NCBI RefSeq assembly: GCF_947503855.1
Contig: NZ_CANNFF010000002.1
Coordinates: 186,001 to 250,000, forward strand
Direction: 5' to 3'
Source of the DNA: an uncultured Polaribacter sp.
Lineage (GTDB): Bacteria; Bacteroidota; Bacteroidia; Flavobacteriales; Flavobacteriaceae
DNA: 64,000 nucleotides
Shown here: positions 7,751 through 17,304 of the stretch, piece by piece
Layout: every line of letters starts with the position of its first letter
How positions within the stretch are numbered: the first letter of the stretch is position 1
Made by a program: the position numbers and the translations under genes
Notes under the pieces: model-generated
Databases searched by the model: none
What the model was told of the DNA's origin: nothing
What the model saw: the letters and a program-made list of their open reading frames with translations, nothing else

Positions 7751-8881
7751 TTATTTAGCTAAATAACAAGATTTGTATAAATCTTCATAAACTGGTAAAA
7801 TATTTTCTAAAGAGAATTTTCTAGTGTGGTCTTTGGCATTTTGTTTAAAACTTTGCAAAGTACTATCGTCTTTTAAAATTGATATGGCATTTTTAGCCAT
7901 ATCATTTATATCGCCTAAATTGCTTAAAAAACCTGTTTTACCTTGTATATTAACTTCTGGTAATCCACCTGTATTGGTAGAAATTATAGCCGTTTTGGCT
8001 GCCATTGCTTCTAAAGCTGCCAAACCAAAACTTTCTGTTTGCGATGGTAGTAAAAATACATCTGAGTAACAAAGTATTTTCGGTACTTCTGTACTGTTTC
8101 CTAAGAAAAAAACAGCATCAGAGAGTTTTAAATCTTTAACAAGTTGTTTTGCTTTAATTTTATCTGGCCCCTCCCCGATCATTAAAAGTTTAGAAGGTAT
8201 TTCTTTATGTACTTTATCAAAAATCCGTATTACATCTTCTACCCTTTTTACAGGTCTAAAATTACTAATATGTGTTAGAATTCTCTCATTTGGTGCAGCT
8301 AAAGCAACTCTTTTACACTCTTCTTGATTGTCTTGGTTATATTTATTGGTATCTATAAAGTTATAAACAACGTCTATTTTTTTTGTAATGTTAAATAGTT
8401 TGTTAGTCGTTTCTCTTAGACTATTAGATACAGCTGTAACTACATCAGAATTATTAATACTAAATTCTACAGCAGTTTTATAAGTTGGATGACTACCCAC
8501 TAAAGTAATGTCTGTACCATGCAAAGTAGTAACTACTCTTACATCTAATCCTTTTTCTTTTAACATTTGCTTTGCCATATATGCGGCATATGCATGAGGA
8601 ATTGCATAATGTACATGTAAAACTTCTAAATTAAATTTTCTAACAACTTCTACCATTTTACTAGACAAAGCTAACTCATAAGGTTGGTATTGAAACAATG
8701 GATATTCTTCTAATAAAACTTGATGAAAGTGTAATTTATGTGATAAAAAATCTAAACGAACAGGTTGATTATAGGTTATAAAATGAACTTCGTGACCTTT
8801 ATCTGCTAAAGCCATACCAAGTTCTGTTGCCATAACTCCGCTACCACCAAAGGTTGGATAACATACGATACCTATTCTCAT
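7751..8881 (-). CDS. bshA: N-acetyl-alpha-D-glucosaminyl L-malate synthase
   Basis: A 376-residue GT4-family glycosyltransferase. The N-terminus MRIGIVCYPTFGGSGVMATE is the BshA hallmark, and the retaining-GT4 E-x7-E motif is present (TESFGLAALEAM). BshA joins UDP-GlcNAc and L-malate, the first step of bacillithiol synthesis, the low-molecular-weight thiol used by Firmicutes and many Bacteroidetes. BshB and BshC are not in this window. The gene appears monocistronic. Length and motifs match the family throughout. Confidence 0.93.
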   Translation of the reverse strand: MRIGIVCYPTFGGSGVMATELGMALADKGHEVHFITYNQPVRLDFLSHKLHFHQVLLEEYPLFQYQPYELALSSKMVEVVRKFNLEVLHVHYAIPHAYAAYMAKQMLKEKGLDVRVVTTLHGTDITLVGSHPTYKTAVEFSINNSDVVTAVSNSLRETTNKLFNITKKIDVVYNFIDTNKYNQDNQEECKRVALAAPNERILTHISNFRPVKRVEDVIRIFDKVHKEIPSKLLMIGEGPDKIKAKQLVKDLKLSDAVFFLGNSTEVPKILCYSDVFLLPSQTESFGLAALEAMAAKTAIISTNTGGLPEVNIQGKTGFLSNLGDINDMAKNAISILKDDSTLQSFKQNAKDHTRKFSLENILPVYEDLYKSCYLAK

Positions 8882-8957
8882 ATTTTTTATTGAAGGTTTA
8901 AAATTTACTAAGTGTAAATATAAAGCTAATCTTACAGTTCAAATCAAAATAAAAGCA

Positions 8958-8994
8958 TAAAAAAAGCTTTTCAAATAAATGAAAAGCTCTTTAA
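8958..8994 (-). terminator. Rho-independent terminator after transketolase N-section
   Basis: On the minus strand GAGCTTTTC, a 10-base loop and GAAAAGCTT form a stem followed by a T run. It lies about 85 bp beyond the transketolase stop codon. Confidence 0.7.
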
Positions 8995-9078
8995 TTTTAT
9001 AAATTCTGAAATAAATTTAGAATTAGTGCAACTTACGATTTTAAATATGTTCTGCGAACTTTTTAAAAACGAGTTTCA

Positions 9079-9924
9079 CTAATAATCTCCTAATGTTACA
9101 GGGTTTTGAGCCAAAGCATTTTCTAATTGTTCATCATTAGGTGCTTTACCATGCCAAGCATGGGTATGCATCATAAAATCTACACCATTCCCCATTTCTG
9201 TATGCAATAAAATACAAACTGGCTTTCCTTTTCCTGTTAATGATTTTGCTTCTTCTAAACCGGTTAAAATAGCTTCAATATCGTTTCCTTTTTCAATGTC
9301 TAAAACATTCCAACCAAAAGCTTCAAATTTTGCTCTAATGCTTCCCATTGGTAAAACTTCGTCTGTAGCACCATCAATTTGTTTTCCATTTAAATCTATA
9401 GTTGCAATTAAATTATCTACTTTTTTTGCAGAGGCATACATAATTGCTTCCCAGTTTTGCCCTTCTTGCAACTCACCATCTCCATGTAAGGTGTACACTA
9501 ATTTATCATCTCCATTTAATTTTTTAGCTGCAGCTGCACCTAAAGCAACAGACATTCCTTGACCTAAAGAACCAGAAGCAATTCTTACTCCAGGTAAACC
9601 TTCATGCGTAGTTGGATGTCCTTGTAAACGAGAATCTATTAACCTAAACGTAGCTAATTCTTCTACTGGAAAGAAACCACTGTGTGCCAAAACACTATAA
9701 AAAACAGGAGATATATGTCCGTTTGAAAGAAAAAATAAATCTTCATTTTCACCATTCATGGTAAAATCTGTAGAATACTCCATAACTTCTTGGTACAAGC
9801 AAGTAAAAAATTCTGCACAGCCTAATGATCCTCCTGGATGCCCAGAGTTTACTTTGTGTACCATTCTTAAAATATCTCTACGTACTTGTTGTGTAAAGTC
9901 TTGTAATTGTTGTGTTGTTGACAT
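9079..9924 (-). CDS. Transketolase, N-terminal (TPP-binding) subunit
   Basis: A 281-residue half-transketolase. It has the thiamine-diphosphate motif GDGELQEGQNWEAIMYA followed about 30 residues later by ATIDLNG, the GHPGGSLG segment, and the active-site stretch SNGHISPVFYS. The Pyr and C-terminal domains are missing; they are encoded by a separate gene in split transketolases and usually lie next door. No such partner is found anywhere in this window. The enzyme works in the non-oxidative pentose phosphate pathway. I chose the ATG at 9924 (MSTTQQ) over an upstream frame because a TATTTTTG box ends 22 bp before it. Confidence 0.88.
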   Translation of the reverse strand: MSTTQQLQDFTQQVRRDILRMVHKVNSGHPGGSLGCAEFFTCLYQEVMEYSTDFTMNGENEDLFFLSNGHISPVFYSVLAHSGFFPVEELATFRLIDSRLQGHPTTHEGLPGVRIASGSLGQGMSVALGAAAAKKLNGDDKLVYTLHGDGELQEGQNWEAIMYASAKKVDNLIATIDLNGKQIDGATDEVLPMGSIRAKFEAFGWNVLDIEKGNDIEAILTGLEEAKSLTGKGKPVCILLHTEMGNGVDFMMHTHAWHGKAPNDEQLENALAQNPVTLGDY

Positions 9925-9946
9925 TTTTTTATTTAATTTATACTGA

Positions 9947-9954
9947 CAAAAATA
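9947..9954 (-). promoter_or_regulatory. TATTTTTG minus-7 box for transketolase N-section
   Basis: The minus strand carries TATTTTTG, matching TAnnTTTG, and predicts a start near 9941, about 17 bases before the ATG at 9924. No good TTG minus-33 element is seen at the right distance. Confidence 0.4.
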
Positions 9955-10082
9955 CAAAAGTGAATGAAACTGAAATGTATTTCTAAAGTATTTATTGAAG
10001 ATTTATCAACAGTTTTATTTTTTATTTGTAAATGGTGTTTTTAAACACAACATATTTCGACGTTTTATTGGGCTTGTTTAAG

Positions 10083-10151
10083 CGTTAGGGATTGAAATGG
10101 AAATCCTTTTGCCTTTTTTTTAGGCAAAAGATTGCAAAGAAAAGCCCGTTA
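10083..10151. repeat. Dispersed stem-loop repeat, copy B
   Basis: It begins CGTTAGGGATTGAA and ends AAAGCCCGTTA, the same ends as copy C. The core differs: CTTTTGCC and GGCAAAAG (10106-10130) form a stem with a T-rich loop. It lies between the transketolase 5' end and the 3' end of the next minus-strand gene. Conserved ends with different cores argue for a family of structured elements rather than a simple duplication. Confidence 0.65.
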
Positions 10152-10172
10152 GATAGCCTAAATAAAATAAAA

Positions 10173-11432
10173 TTAAGTTTTCTGCTTTTTCTTTTTGGCT
10201 GCAGGAAATAAAACGTTGTTTAAAATTAAGCGATAACCTGGTGACGTTGGATGTAAATCTAGTTCTGTTTTTGGATCTCCTACTCTATGTGTATAATCTT
10301 CTGGATCATGCCCCCCATAAAACGTAAACATGCCTTTTCCCTTCGTGCCATGTATGTAACGTGCTTCTCTATTTACTTTGTTTTCGCCTAAAACTAATAC
10401 ATTACTTTTTATGGTATTCCTCTCAAAAGAGGTGGTTTGCCCCATAAAGCCTTTTACTAAAACTGTATGGTTTTGGGTTAACATGGTAGGTACAGGATCC
10501 CATTTTGCAGAAAATTCTACCAAATTAAAATAGTCTGATGTTTTTGGTATTTTACGTTTACGAGTCATATCAATTGATGAAAACTCATAGGTTGTTGGGT
10601 TTTTAATTAAACTAAAGTTTTTAAAAGCAAAGGTTTTATTATAGTTGATTTTAGATTGATAATTTGGTGTAGACGCATCTCCATCAAACATAGCTTCTGC
10701 AATATCTACGCCTTCTGCAGATAAGGCAATATCAAAACTGTCTGTAGCAGAGCACATGGCAAACATAAAACCACCACCTACAACATAATCTCTTATTTTT
10801 TTTGCAACTGCTAATTTTTCTTCAGATACTTTACGGTAGCCTAATTTTGTGGCTAGTTTTTCTGCTCTTTGTTTGCTTTCTATATACCAAGGTGCAGTTC
10901 TAAAAGAGCCGTAAAAACGCCCATATTGTCCTGTAAAATCTTCATGATGCAGGTGTAACCATTCGTATAATAATAATTTATCTTCTAAAACTTCTTTGTC
11001 GTAAACTACATCAAAAGGAATTTCTGCATAGGTTAATACCATGGTTACAGCATCATCCCAAGGCATTTTGTCTTTTGGTGAATACACCGCAATTTTTGGT
11101 GCTTTTTCTAAGGTTACGGCATCTTGATTAGAAGATGGTGAAGCTATTTCTTGTAATATTAATTGCGATTTTGCATCAGAAATTATTTGATAAGAAACGC
11201 CTCTAATTTTACATTCATTCTCAATAAGTTTATTGTTTTCAATTAAAAAAGCGCCTCCATCATAATTTAACAACCATTTAGATTTTAAGCCTGCTTCTAA
11301 TGAGTAGTAGACAATTCCGTAAGCTTTTAAATGGTTTTTTTGATTATCATTACTCATTGGAACATAAATAAAAGATGCCCAAATTGAGTTAGAAATTAAT
11401 AGAAATGTAAGTATTGTTAAGCGTTTTTTCAT
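10173..11432 (-). CDS. Secreted glutaminase/amidotransferase-fold-like protein (often labelled asparagine synthetase B)
   Basis: A 419-residue protein from the ATG at 11432, with a signal peptide (KKRLTILTFLLISNSIWAS). I recognise it as a flavobacterial protein that automatic pipelines call asparagine synthetase B. It shows neither the N-terminal Cys-Gly amidotransferase start nor the synthetase ATP-pyrophosphatase loop SGGxDS. It has instead GGGFMFAMCSATDS (Cys near residue 227) and GKGMFTFYGGHDPE (His near residue 373), reminiscent of the Cys and His-x-Glu of class I amidotransferase-like folds. The function is unknown and the location is probably periplasmic. I would not carry the synthetase name forward. 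Confidence 0.7.
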   Translation of the reverse strand: MKKRLTILTFLLISNSIWASFIYVPMSNDNQKNHLKAYGIVYYSLEAGLKSKWLLNYDGGAFLIENNKLIENECKIRGVSYQIISDAKSQLILQEIASPSSNQDAVTLEKAPKIAVYSPKDKMPWDDAVTMVLTYAEIPFDVVYDKEVLEDKLLLYEWLHLHHEDFTGQYGRFYGSFRTAPWYIESKQRAEKLATKLGYRKVSEEKLAVAKKIRDYVVGGGFMFAMCSATDSFDIALSAEGVDIAEAMFDGDASTPNYQSKINYNKTFAFKNFSLIKNPTTYEFSSIDMTRKRKIPKTSDYFNLVEFSAKWDPVPTMLTQNHTVLVKGFMGQTTSFERNTIKSNVLVLGENKVNREARYIHGTKGKGMFTFYGGHDPEDYTHRVGDPKTELDLHPTSPGYRLILNNVLFPAAKKKKQKT

Positions 11433-11504
11433 ATCAAAAACTAAAATACACAATTCCTATAAAGCAATTGTGTATTTCTATAATTTTATAATTTATTTAA
11501 TATT

Positions 11505-13031
11505 CTAGAAAGGAACATCAGTATCCTCATCACCAAAAGCATCTTTGGGATCTACACCACCTTCTCCTGCAAAAGGATCATCAGGAAAATCTGCATTCAT
11601 AGAAGATTGAAACTCTGAACTGAAACCTTCTTCTAAATCTGAGAATTTTGCTAAATGTCCAGTAAATTTCAAACGAATATTATCCAAACCACCATTTCTG
11701 TGTTTTGCCACAATAAATTCTCCTTGTCCTTCACATGGTGTATGTTCATCATCATCCCATTCTGTCATTCCATAATATTCTGGTCTAAAAATAAAGCTTA
11801 CAATATCTGCATCTTGCTCAATGGCACCAGATTCACGTAAGTCAGACAGTAAAGGTCTTTTACTTCCTCCACGTGTTTCTACAGCACGTGATAATTGAGA
11901 AAGTGCAATAACTGGTACAGATAATTCTTTTGCCAAAGCTTTTAAGTTTCTAGAAATGGTAGAAATTTCTTGCTCTCTATTTCCTCCACTTTTTCCATTA
12001 CCACCAGCTGTCATTAGTTGTAAATAGTCAATTACAATAATTCTTACATTGTGTTGCGATACCAAACGTCTTGCTTTTGCTCGTAAATCGAAAATAGAAA
12101 GTGATGGGGTATCATCTATAAAAATAGGTGCATCAGACAAACGTTTTACTTTTACATTTAATTGCTCCCATTCATGTGGTTCTAAATTTCCTTTTCTTAA
12201 TTTTTCTGAAGTCAATCCAGTTTCTGAAGAAATCATCCTGGTTATTAATTGTACAGAAGACATCTCTAGTGAAAAAACGGCTACAGCATGATTAAAGTCG
12301 ATGGCCATATTTTTTGCCATTGATATTACAAAGGCAGTTTTACCCATACCTGGTCTTGCTGCAATGATAATTAAATCGGAAGGTTGCCAACCAGAAGTAA
12401 GTGCATCTAGTTTAGTAAAACCTGTTGCCAAACCAGACATTCCTTCTTGATTTCCAATTTCTTGAATTTTCTTTAAAGCTTGTTTTACTAAAGAACCTGC
12501 ATCTTCTGAACTCTTTTTTAAGTTTCCTTGAGTAACTTCAAATAATTTTCCTTCTGCTTCATCTAACAAATCAAAAACGTCTGTAGACTCGTCATAAGAG
12601 CTTTCTATAATTTCTGATGAAATGGAGATTAATTTACGTTGAATGTATTTCTGTAAAATAATTCTTGCATGAAATTCGATGTGTGCAGAAGAGGCTACTT
12701 TTTGTGTTAAACGAATCAAGTAGAAATCGCCACCAACCATTTCTAATTTACCATTTTTCTTTAATAAATTAGAAACTGTAAGTAAATCTATGGGTTGCGA
12801 ATTTTGGAATAATTCATAAATAACAGCATATATCTCTTGATGTTTTACATCATAAAAAGCATCTGAATGTAAAATATCTATGACATCATCAATACCTTTT
12901 TTATCAATCATCATAGCCCCTAAAACAGCTTCTTCTAATTCTACTGCTTGTGGTGGAATTTTACCTTTCTCGAGGCTTATAATTCTACTTTTATCTATTT
13001 TTTTTTGGGTGATTGCATTCGTATTCTCCAT
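11505..13031 (-). CDS. dnaB: Replicative DNA helicase DnaB
   Basis: A protein of about 508 residues from the ATG at 13031 (a GTG lies two codons upstream). The N-terminal DnaB domain begins PPQAVELEEAVLGAMMID. The C-terminal RecA-like motor has Walker A ARPGMGKTAF, Walker B IIVIDYLQLM, and the arginine-finger region LSQLSRAVETRG. It is the hexameric replicative helicase. A long acidic tail (DFPDDPFAGEGGVDPKDAF) is typical of Bacteroidetes DnaB. No intein or other insertion is present. It is divergent from the DUF3810 gene. Confidence 0.95.
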   Translation of the reverse strand: MENTNAITQKKIDKSRIISLEKGKIPPQAVELEEAVLGAMMIDKKGIDDVIDILHSDAFYDVKHQEIYAVIYELFQNSQPIDLLTVSNLLKKNGKLEMVGGDFYLIRLTQKVASSAHIEFHARIILQKYIQRKLISISSEIIESSYDESTDVFDLLDEAEGKLFEVTQGNLKKSSEDAGSLVKQALKKIQEIGNQEGMSGLATGFTKLDALTSGWQPSDLIIIAARPGMGKTAFVISMAKNMAIDFNHAVAVFSLEMSSVQLITRMISSETGLTSEKLRKGNLEPHEWEQLNVKVKRLSDAPIFIDDTPSLSIFDLRAKARRLVSQHNVRIIVIDYLQLMTAGGNGKSGGNREQEISTISRNLKALAKELSVPVIALSQLSRAVETRGGSKRPLLSDLRESGAIEQDADIVSFIFRPEYYGMTEWDDDEHTPCEGQGEFIVAKHRNGGLDNIRLKFTGHLAKFSDLEEGFSSEFQSSMNADFPDDPFAGEGGVDPKDAFGDEDTDVPF

Positions 13032-13169
13032 GGTCACAAATGTACTTTTTTACTTGGTTAGATATCTATTTTTTAAAACTTTTATTTGTACACAAATATT
13101 GTAAACTAAATTGTTATTATCTTGTTAATAACCAATCAACTTATAAATTGATTTGTTATTTTTACGCAA

Positions 13170-14240
13170 ATGAAAATTCAAAAAAAACATCTTCTTTTAA
13201 CTGTATTTCTTCCTGTTCAGATTTTTTTAGTGCAGTTAGCTTCTAAAAATCCTGAGTTTATAGAAACCTATTATTCTAATGGAATTTATCCTTATATCTC
13301 CTCTTTTTTTAGAATACTTTTGGGTTGGGTTCCTTTTTCTGTAGGTGATGTTTTAATCGCTTTCCTCCTATTTATATTTGTGCGCGCTTTGTATTTATTG
13401 ATAAAAAATCGTTTTAAAAATTTTCTGCACAAATTTATTTATTTTACAGCAATTTTATCAATAATTTATGGTTGTTTCTATATGTTTTGGGGCTTAAATT
13501 ATTACAGAAAACCTTTGGCTGATAACTTAGAATATCAACAAAAAAAATATACAACAGCACAGCTAAGAAAAGTTACAGAAACCATTGTAAAAAAACTGAA
13601 TGATTATCATTTTAAAATCACAAAAAATGACACTGTAAAAGTGACCAACCCATATCAACAAAAGGAAATGTATACAATGGCTGTTTTGGGTTATAAAAAC
13701 TTAACAACAGATTTTCCGCAGTTAAAATACCAATACAAATCTGTAAAAAGCTCTCTAATGAGTTTGTTGCAAACCTATAATGGCACTTCTGGTTATTTAA
13801 ATCCGTTAACAGGAGAAGCACAAGTAAATGATAGAGTTCCAAAAACAAGCTACCCAACAACTGTTTGTCATGAAATGGCACATCAAATTGGTTATGCAGC
13901 AGAAAACGAAGCTAATTTTGTGGGTTTTTTAGCTGCTAATTATAATGATAATATATATTTTAAATATGCAAGCTATAGAATGGCGTTTGCCTATTGCATT
14001 TCTGAAGTTAGAAAACGAAATCCTGATTTATCTAAAGAACTTTGGAGTACAATAAATAAAGGTATTTCTAAAGATTTTAGAGTGAGTTATCTCTTTTGGC
14101 AAGCTTACAAAAATCCGTTTGAACCCATTTTAAAAAAAGGGTACAATGCTTATTTAAAAGCCAATAAACAAGAAAAAGGAATCGAGTCTTATAACTATAT
14201 TGTGGATTTGCTGATTTCTTATTTTGAGAAACATCCTTAA
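13170..14240 (+). CDS. DUF3810 membrane-anchored zinc metallopeptidase-like protein
   Basis: A 356-residue protein with two or three N-terminal membrane segments (to about residue 115) and a C-terminal domain containing HEMAH near residue 234, followed by E(A/N)EANFVG. This HExxH...E layout implies zinc binding and peptidase activity. It matches the DUF3810 family of Bacteroidetes, whose substrate is unknown. The active domain should follow the membrane segments, but its side is not clear from sequence alone. The gene stands alone, divergent from dnaB. Confidence 0.85.
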   Translation: MKIQKKHLLLTVFLPVQIFLVQLASKNPEFIETYYSNGIYPYISSFFRILLGWVPFSVGDVLIAFLLFIFVRALYLLIKNRFKNFLHKFIYFTAILSIIYGCFYMFWGLNYYRKPLADNLEYQQKKYTTAQLRKVTETIVKKLNDYHFKITKNDTVKVTNPYQQKEMYTMAVLGYKNLTTDFPQLKYQYKSVKSSLMSLLQTYNGTSGYLNPLTGEAQVNDRVPKTSYPTTVCHEMAHQIGYAAENEANFVGFLAANYNDNIYFKYASYRMAFAYCISEVRKRNPDLSKELWSTINKGISKDFRVSYLFWQAYKNPFEPILKKGYNAYLKANKQEKGIESYNYIVDLLISYFEKHP

Positions 14241-14337
14241 GCACACAATTATTAAATTTATGTTAAAATAAAATGTTTTAACCCCTATCAAAAAGCATAT
14301 CAATAAATTTATAGCTAATTCAAATAATACTAACCAT

Positions 14338-17301
14338 ATGAAAAAACTATTTTTCTTACTCTTTTTCTTGTCGTTTACAATCGTGTATGCACAAGATTAT
14401 TTCCCTACAGATTCTGGAGTAAAAACAACAGAAACTACTTTAGTTGCGCTTACCAATGCAACTATTTATGTAACACCCAAAAAGGTGATTAAAAAAGGAA
14501 CTTTACTAATTGAAAACGGAAAAGTTATTGGCGTTGGTAGATCCGTAAAAATTCCGACAGGAACTGAAACGATTGATTTATCTGGTAAAACCATCTACCC
14601 TTCTTTTATTGATATTTATTCTGATTTTGGAATAAAAAAACCAAAAAGAGCCTCTGGAAATTCTAGAGTTACACAATATGATGCGTCTAGAGAAGGCTAT
14701 TATTGGAACGACCATATTAGACCAGATGTAAATCCGTTAAAAGATTTTTCTTTTGATGCTAAAAAAGCAAAATCTCTAATAAGTGCTGGTTTTGGTGTAG
14801 TAAATACACACATGGCAGATGGTATTATTCGTGGAAATGGATTGCTAATTGCTTTAAATCCGAATGCTACAGATGCCTACAGAATTTTAGATACTAAATC
14901 TGCTCAGTATTTATCATTTTCTAAAAGTGTTACTTCTAGACAAGCCTATCCAAGTTCAAGAATGGGGGCTATGGCTTTATTAAGACAAGTATACTTAGAT
15001 GCTGATTGGTATGCAAAAGGAAACATGAAAAATAAGGATTTAGCTTTAAAAGCATTAAATGAAAATAAAAATCTAATTCAAATTTTTGAAACTAACAATC
15101 ATTTAGATGCCTTAAGAGCAGATAAAGTGGGTGATGAATTTGGAATGCAGTATACAATTGTTGGTAGTGGTGATGAATACGAAAGAATAAATGACATCAA
15201 ATCTACAAATGCAAACTTTATCATTCCTATCAATTTTAGCAATGCTTATGATGTTTCTAATCCGCTTTTAGCACAACAAATTTCTTTAAGAGATATGCGT
15301 AAGTGGAATCAAGAACCTTCTAATTTAAAGGCTTTAGCAGAAAATGAAGTTAATTTTGCTTTAACTACGCACTCTTTAAAATCTGTAAAATCTTTTCATA
15401 AAAACTTACAAAAAGCTATTAAATATGGTTTTGATAAAGAAAAAGCATTAGAAGCTTTAACTACCATTCCTGCAACAATTATTGGTAACAATGCTATTGG
15501 TAATTTAAATGAAGGTAGTTATGCCAATTTTATTATTACATCTGGTGATATTTTTGATGCCAAAACTACCTTATATGAAAATTGGGTTCAAGGTGATAAA
15601 AATGTAATAAATGACATGAATATTCCTGATATTACAGGAAGTTACATGTTATATGTTAACAATAAAAATTACGATTTAACCATTTCTGGTAAAGGTGCTA
15701 AACAATCTGGAAGCATTAAATTAGGTGATAAAAAAATAAAATCTAAATTTTCTTTTAAAGATGATTGGATTGAAATCACTTTAAATGAAGAAAATGGCTA
15801 CACAAGAATGATTGGAAAAATCATTAATGCTGCCAATGCAATGCAAGGTACTGCTTTTGACATTTTAGGAAACGAAACTTCTTGGTCTGCAAGTAAAGTA
15901 GTTAAGAAAGATGCTAAAAAGAAGAAAAGTAGTAAAAAATCTAAAAAAAATGACATTGTTGTAATGCCTGTAAGCTATCCTAATATGGGTTTTGGTAATT
16001 ACGTACAACCTAAACAAGAAACAATTTTAATTAAAAATGTAACTGTTTGGACAAGTGAAGATGCTGGGATTTTAGAAAATACAGATGTACTTTTAAAAAA
16101 TGGTGAAATTGCAGAAATTGGCAAAAACCTAAGAGCAAGAGGTGCTAAAGAAATTGATGGAACAGGCAAACACTTAACTGCTGGTATTGTAGATGAGCAT
16201 TCTCATATTGCAACATCTGCTGTTAATGAAGGAGCACAAAACTCATCTGCAGAAGTAACTATAGAAGATGTTGTAGATCCTACAGACATTAATATTTATA
16301 GAAATCTTTCTGGAGGAACAACTACTGCTCAAATTTTACATGGTTCTGCAAATCCTATTGGTGGGCGTTCTGCAATCATCAAACTAAAATGGGGAGAAAA
16401 TGCAGAAAACATGATTTACGATAACACACCTAAGTTCATCAAATTTGCTTTGGGAGAAAATGTAAAACAATCTCGTTACCAAAATGGTGTTCGTTTTCCG
16501 CAAACAAGAATGGGTGTAGAACAAGTTTTTACAGATTATTTTACAAGAGCTAAAGAATACGATGCATTAAAGAAAAGTGGAAAACCATATAGAAAAGACA
16601 TCGAAATGGAAACATTGTCTGAAATTTTGAATAAAGAACGTTTTATTTCTTGTCACTCTTATGTTCAGTCAGAAATTAATATGTTAATGAAAGTTGCAGA
16701 AAAATTTGATTTTAATATAAATACATTTACACATATTTTAGAAGGTTACAAAGTAGCAGATAAAATGCAAGAACATGGTGTTGGTGGCTCTACTTTTTCT
16801 GATTGGTGGGCATATAAATACGAAGTAAATGATGCTATACCTTACAATGCTGCAATTATGCACAATGCTGGGGTTACAGTGGCTATTAATTCTGATGACA
16901 GAGAAATGTCTAGACGATTAAATCAAGAAGCAGCAAAAACAATTAAATATGGTGGTATGACAGAATTAGAAGCTTGGAAAATGGTTACCATTAATCCTGC
17001 AAAACTGTTACATATAGATGATAGAGTTGGTAGTATTAAAAAAGGGAAAGATGCAGATGTTGTATTATGGAGTCATCACCCAATGTCTATTTATGCAAAA
17101 GCAGAAAAAACAATTGTAGATGGTAAAATCTATTTTGATATCGAATTAGATAAAAATAAAAGAGCTGCAATTAAACAAGAAAAAAGTAAGTTGATTAAAA
17201 TGATGTTGGATGAAAAAATGGGTGGTGGAAAAACCAAAGTACCTATGAAAAGAGGAGATAGAAACTTTCAATGTGATACTTTAGAAGAAACTAAAAGCTA
17301 A
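14338..17301 (+). CDS. Secreted tandem amidohydrolase-family protein
   Basis: A 987-residue exported protein (signal peptide KKLFFLLFFLSFTIVYAQ) with two amidohydrolase-superfamily modules. The first (about 40-430) has IYPSFIDIYSDFG where the metal-binding HxH should be, so it looks non-catalytic. The second (about 570-960) keeps GIVDEHSHIA, His residues in CHSYVQSE and FTHILEGY, and NSDDREMSRR, a complete metal site. A Lys-rich linker (about residues 525-540) separates them. It resembles imidazolonepropionase-like or Xaa-Pro dipeptidase-like amidohydrolases. It lies 3 bp upstream of a second family member, in one operon. The substrate is unknown. Confidence 0.88.
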   Translation: MKKLFFLLFFLSFTIVYAQDYFPTDSGVKTTETTLVALTNATIYVTPKKVIKKGTLLIENGKVIGVGRSVKIPTGTETIDLSGKTIYPSFIDIYSDFGIKKPKRASGNSRVTQYDASREGYYWNDHIRPDVNPLKDFSFDAKKAKSLISAGFGVVNTHMADGIIRGNGLLIALNPNATDAYRILDTKSAQYLSFSKSVTSRQAYPSSRMGAMALLRQVYLDADWYAKGNMKNKDLALKALNENKNLIQIFETNNHLDALRADKVGDEFGMQYTIVGSGDEYERINDIKSTNANFIIPINFSNAYDVSNPLLAQQISLRDMRKWNQEPSNLKALAENEVNFALTTHSLKSVKSFHKNLQKAIKYGFDKEKALEALTTIPATIIGNNAIGNLNEGSYANFIITSGDIFDAKTTLYENWVQGDKNVINDMNIPDITGSYMLYVNNKNYDLTISGKGAKQSGSIKLGDKKIKSKFSFKDDWIEITLNEENGYTRMIGKIINAANAMQGTAFDILGNETSWSASKVVKKDAKKKKSSKKSKKNDIVVMPVSYPNMGFGNYVQPKQETILIKNVTVWTSEDAGILENTDVLLKNGEIAEIGKNLRARGAKEIDGTGKHLTAGIVDEHSHIATSAVNEGAQNSSAEVTIEDVVDPTDINIYRNLSGGTTTAQILHGSANPIGGRSAIIKLKWGENAENMIYDNTPKFIKFALGENVKQSRYQNGVRFPQTRMGVEQVFTDYFTRAKEYDALKKSGKPYRKDIEMETLSEILNKERFISCHSYVQSEINMLMKVAEKFDFNINTFTHILEGYKVADKMQEHGVGGSTFSDWWAYKYEVNDAIPYNAAIMHNAGVTVAINSDDREMSRRLNQEAAKTIKYGGMTELEAWKMVTINPAKLLHIDDRVGSIKKGKDADVVLWSHHPMSIYAKAEKTIVDGKIYFDIELDKNKRAAIKQEKSKLIKMMLDEKMGGGKTKVPMKRGDRNFQCDTLEETKS

Positions 17302-17304
17302 AAA

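Noticed and set aside
13013..13246. 77-codon frame between dnaB and the DUF3810 gene
   Set aside because: It overlaps both genes in another frame and its product has no family resemblance.
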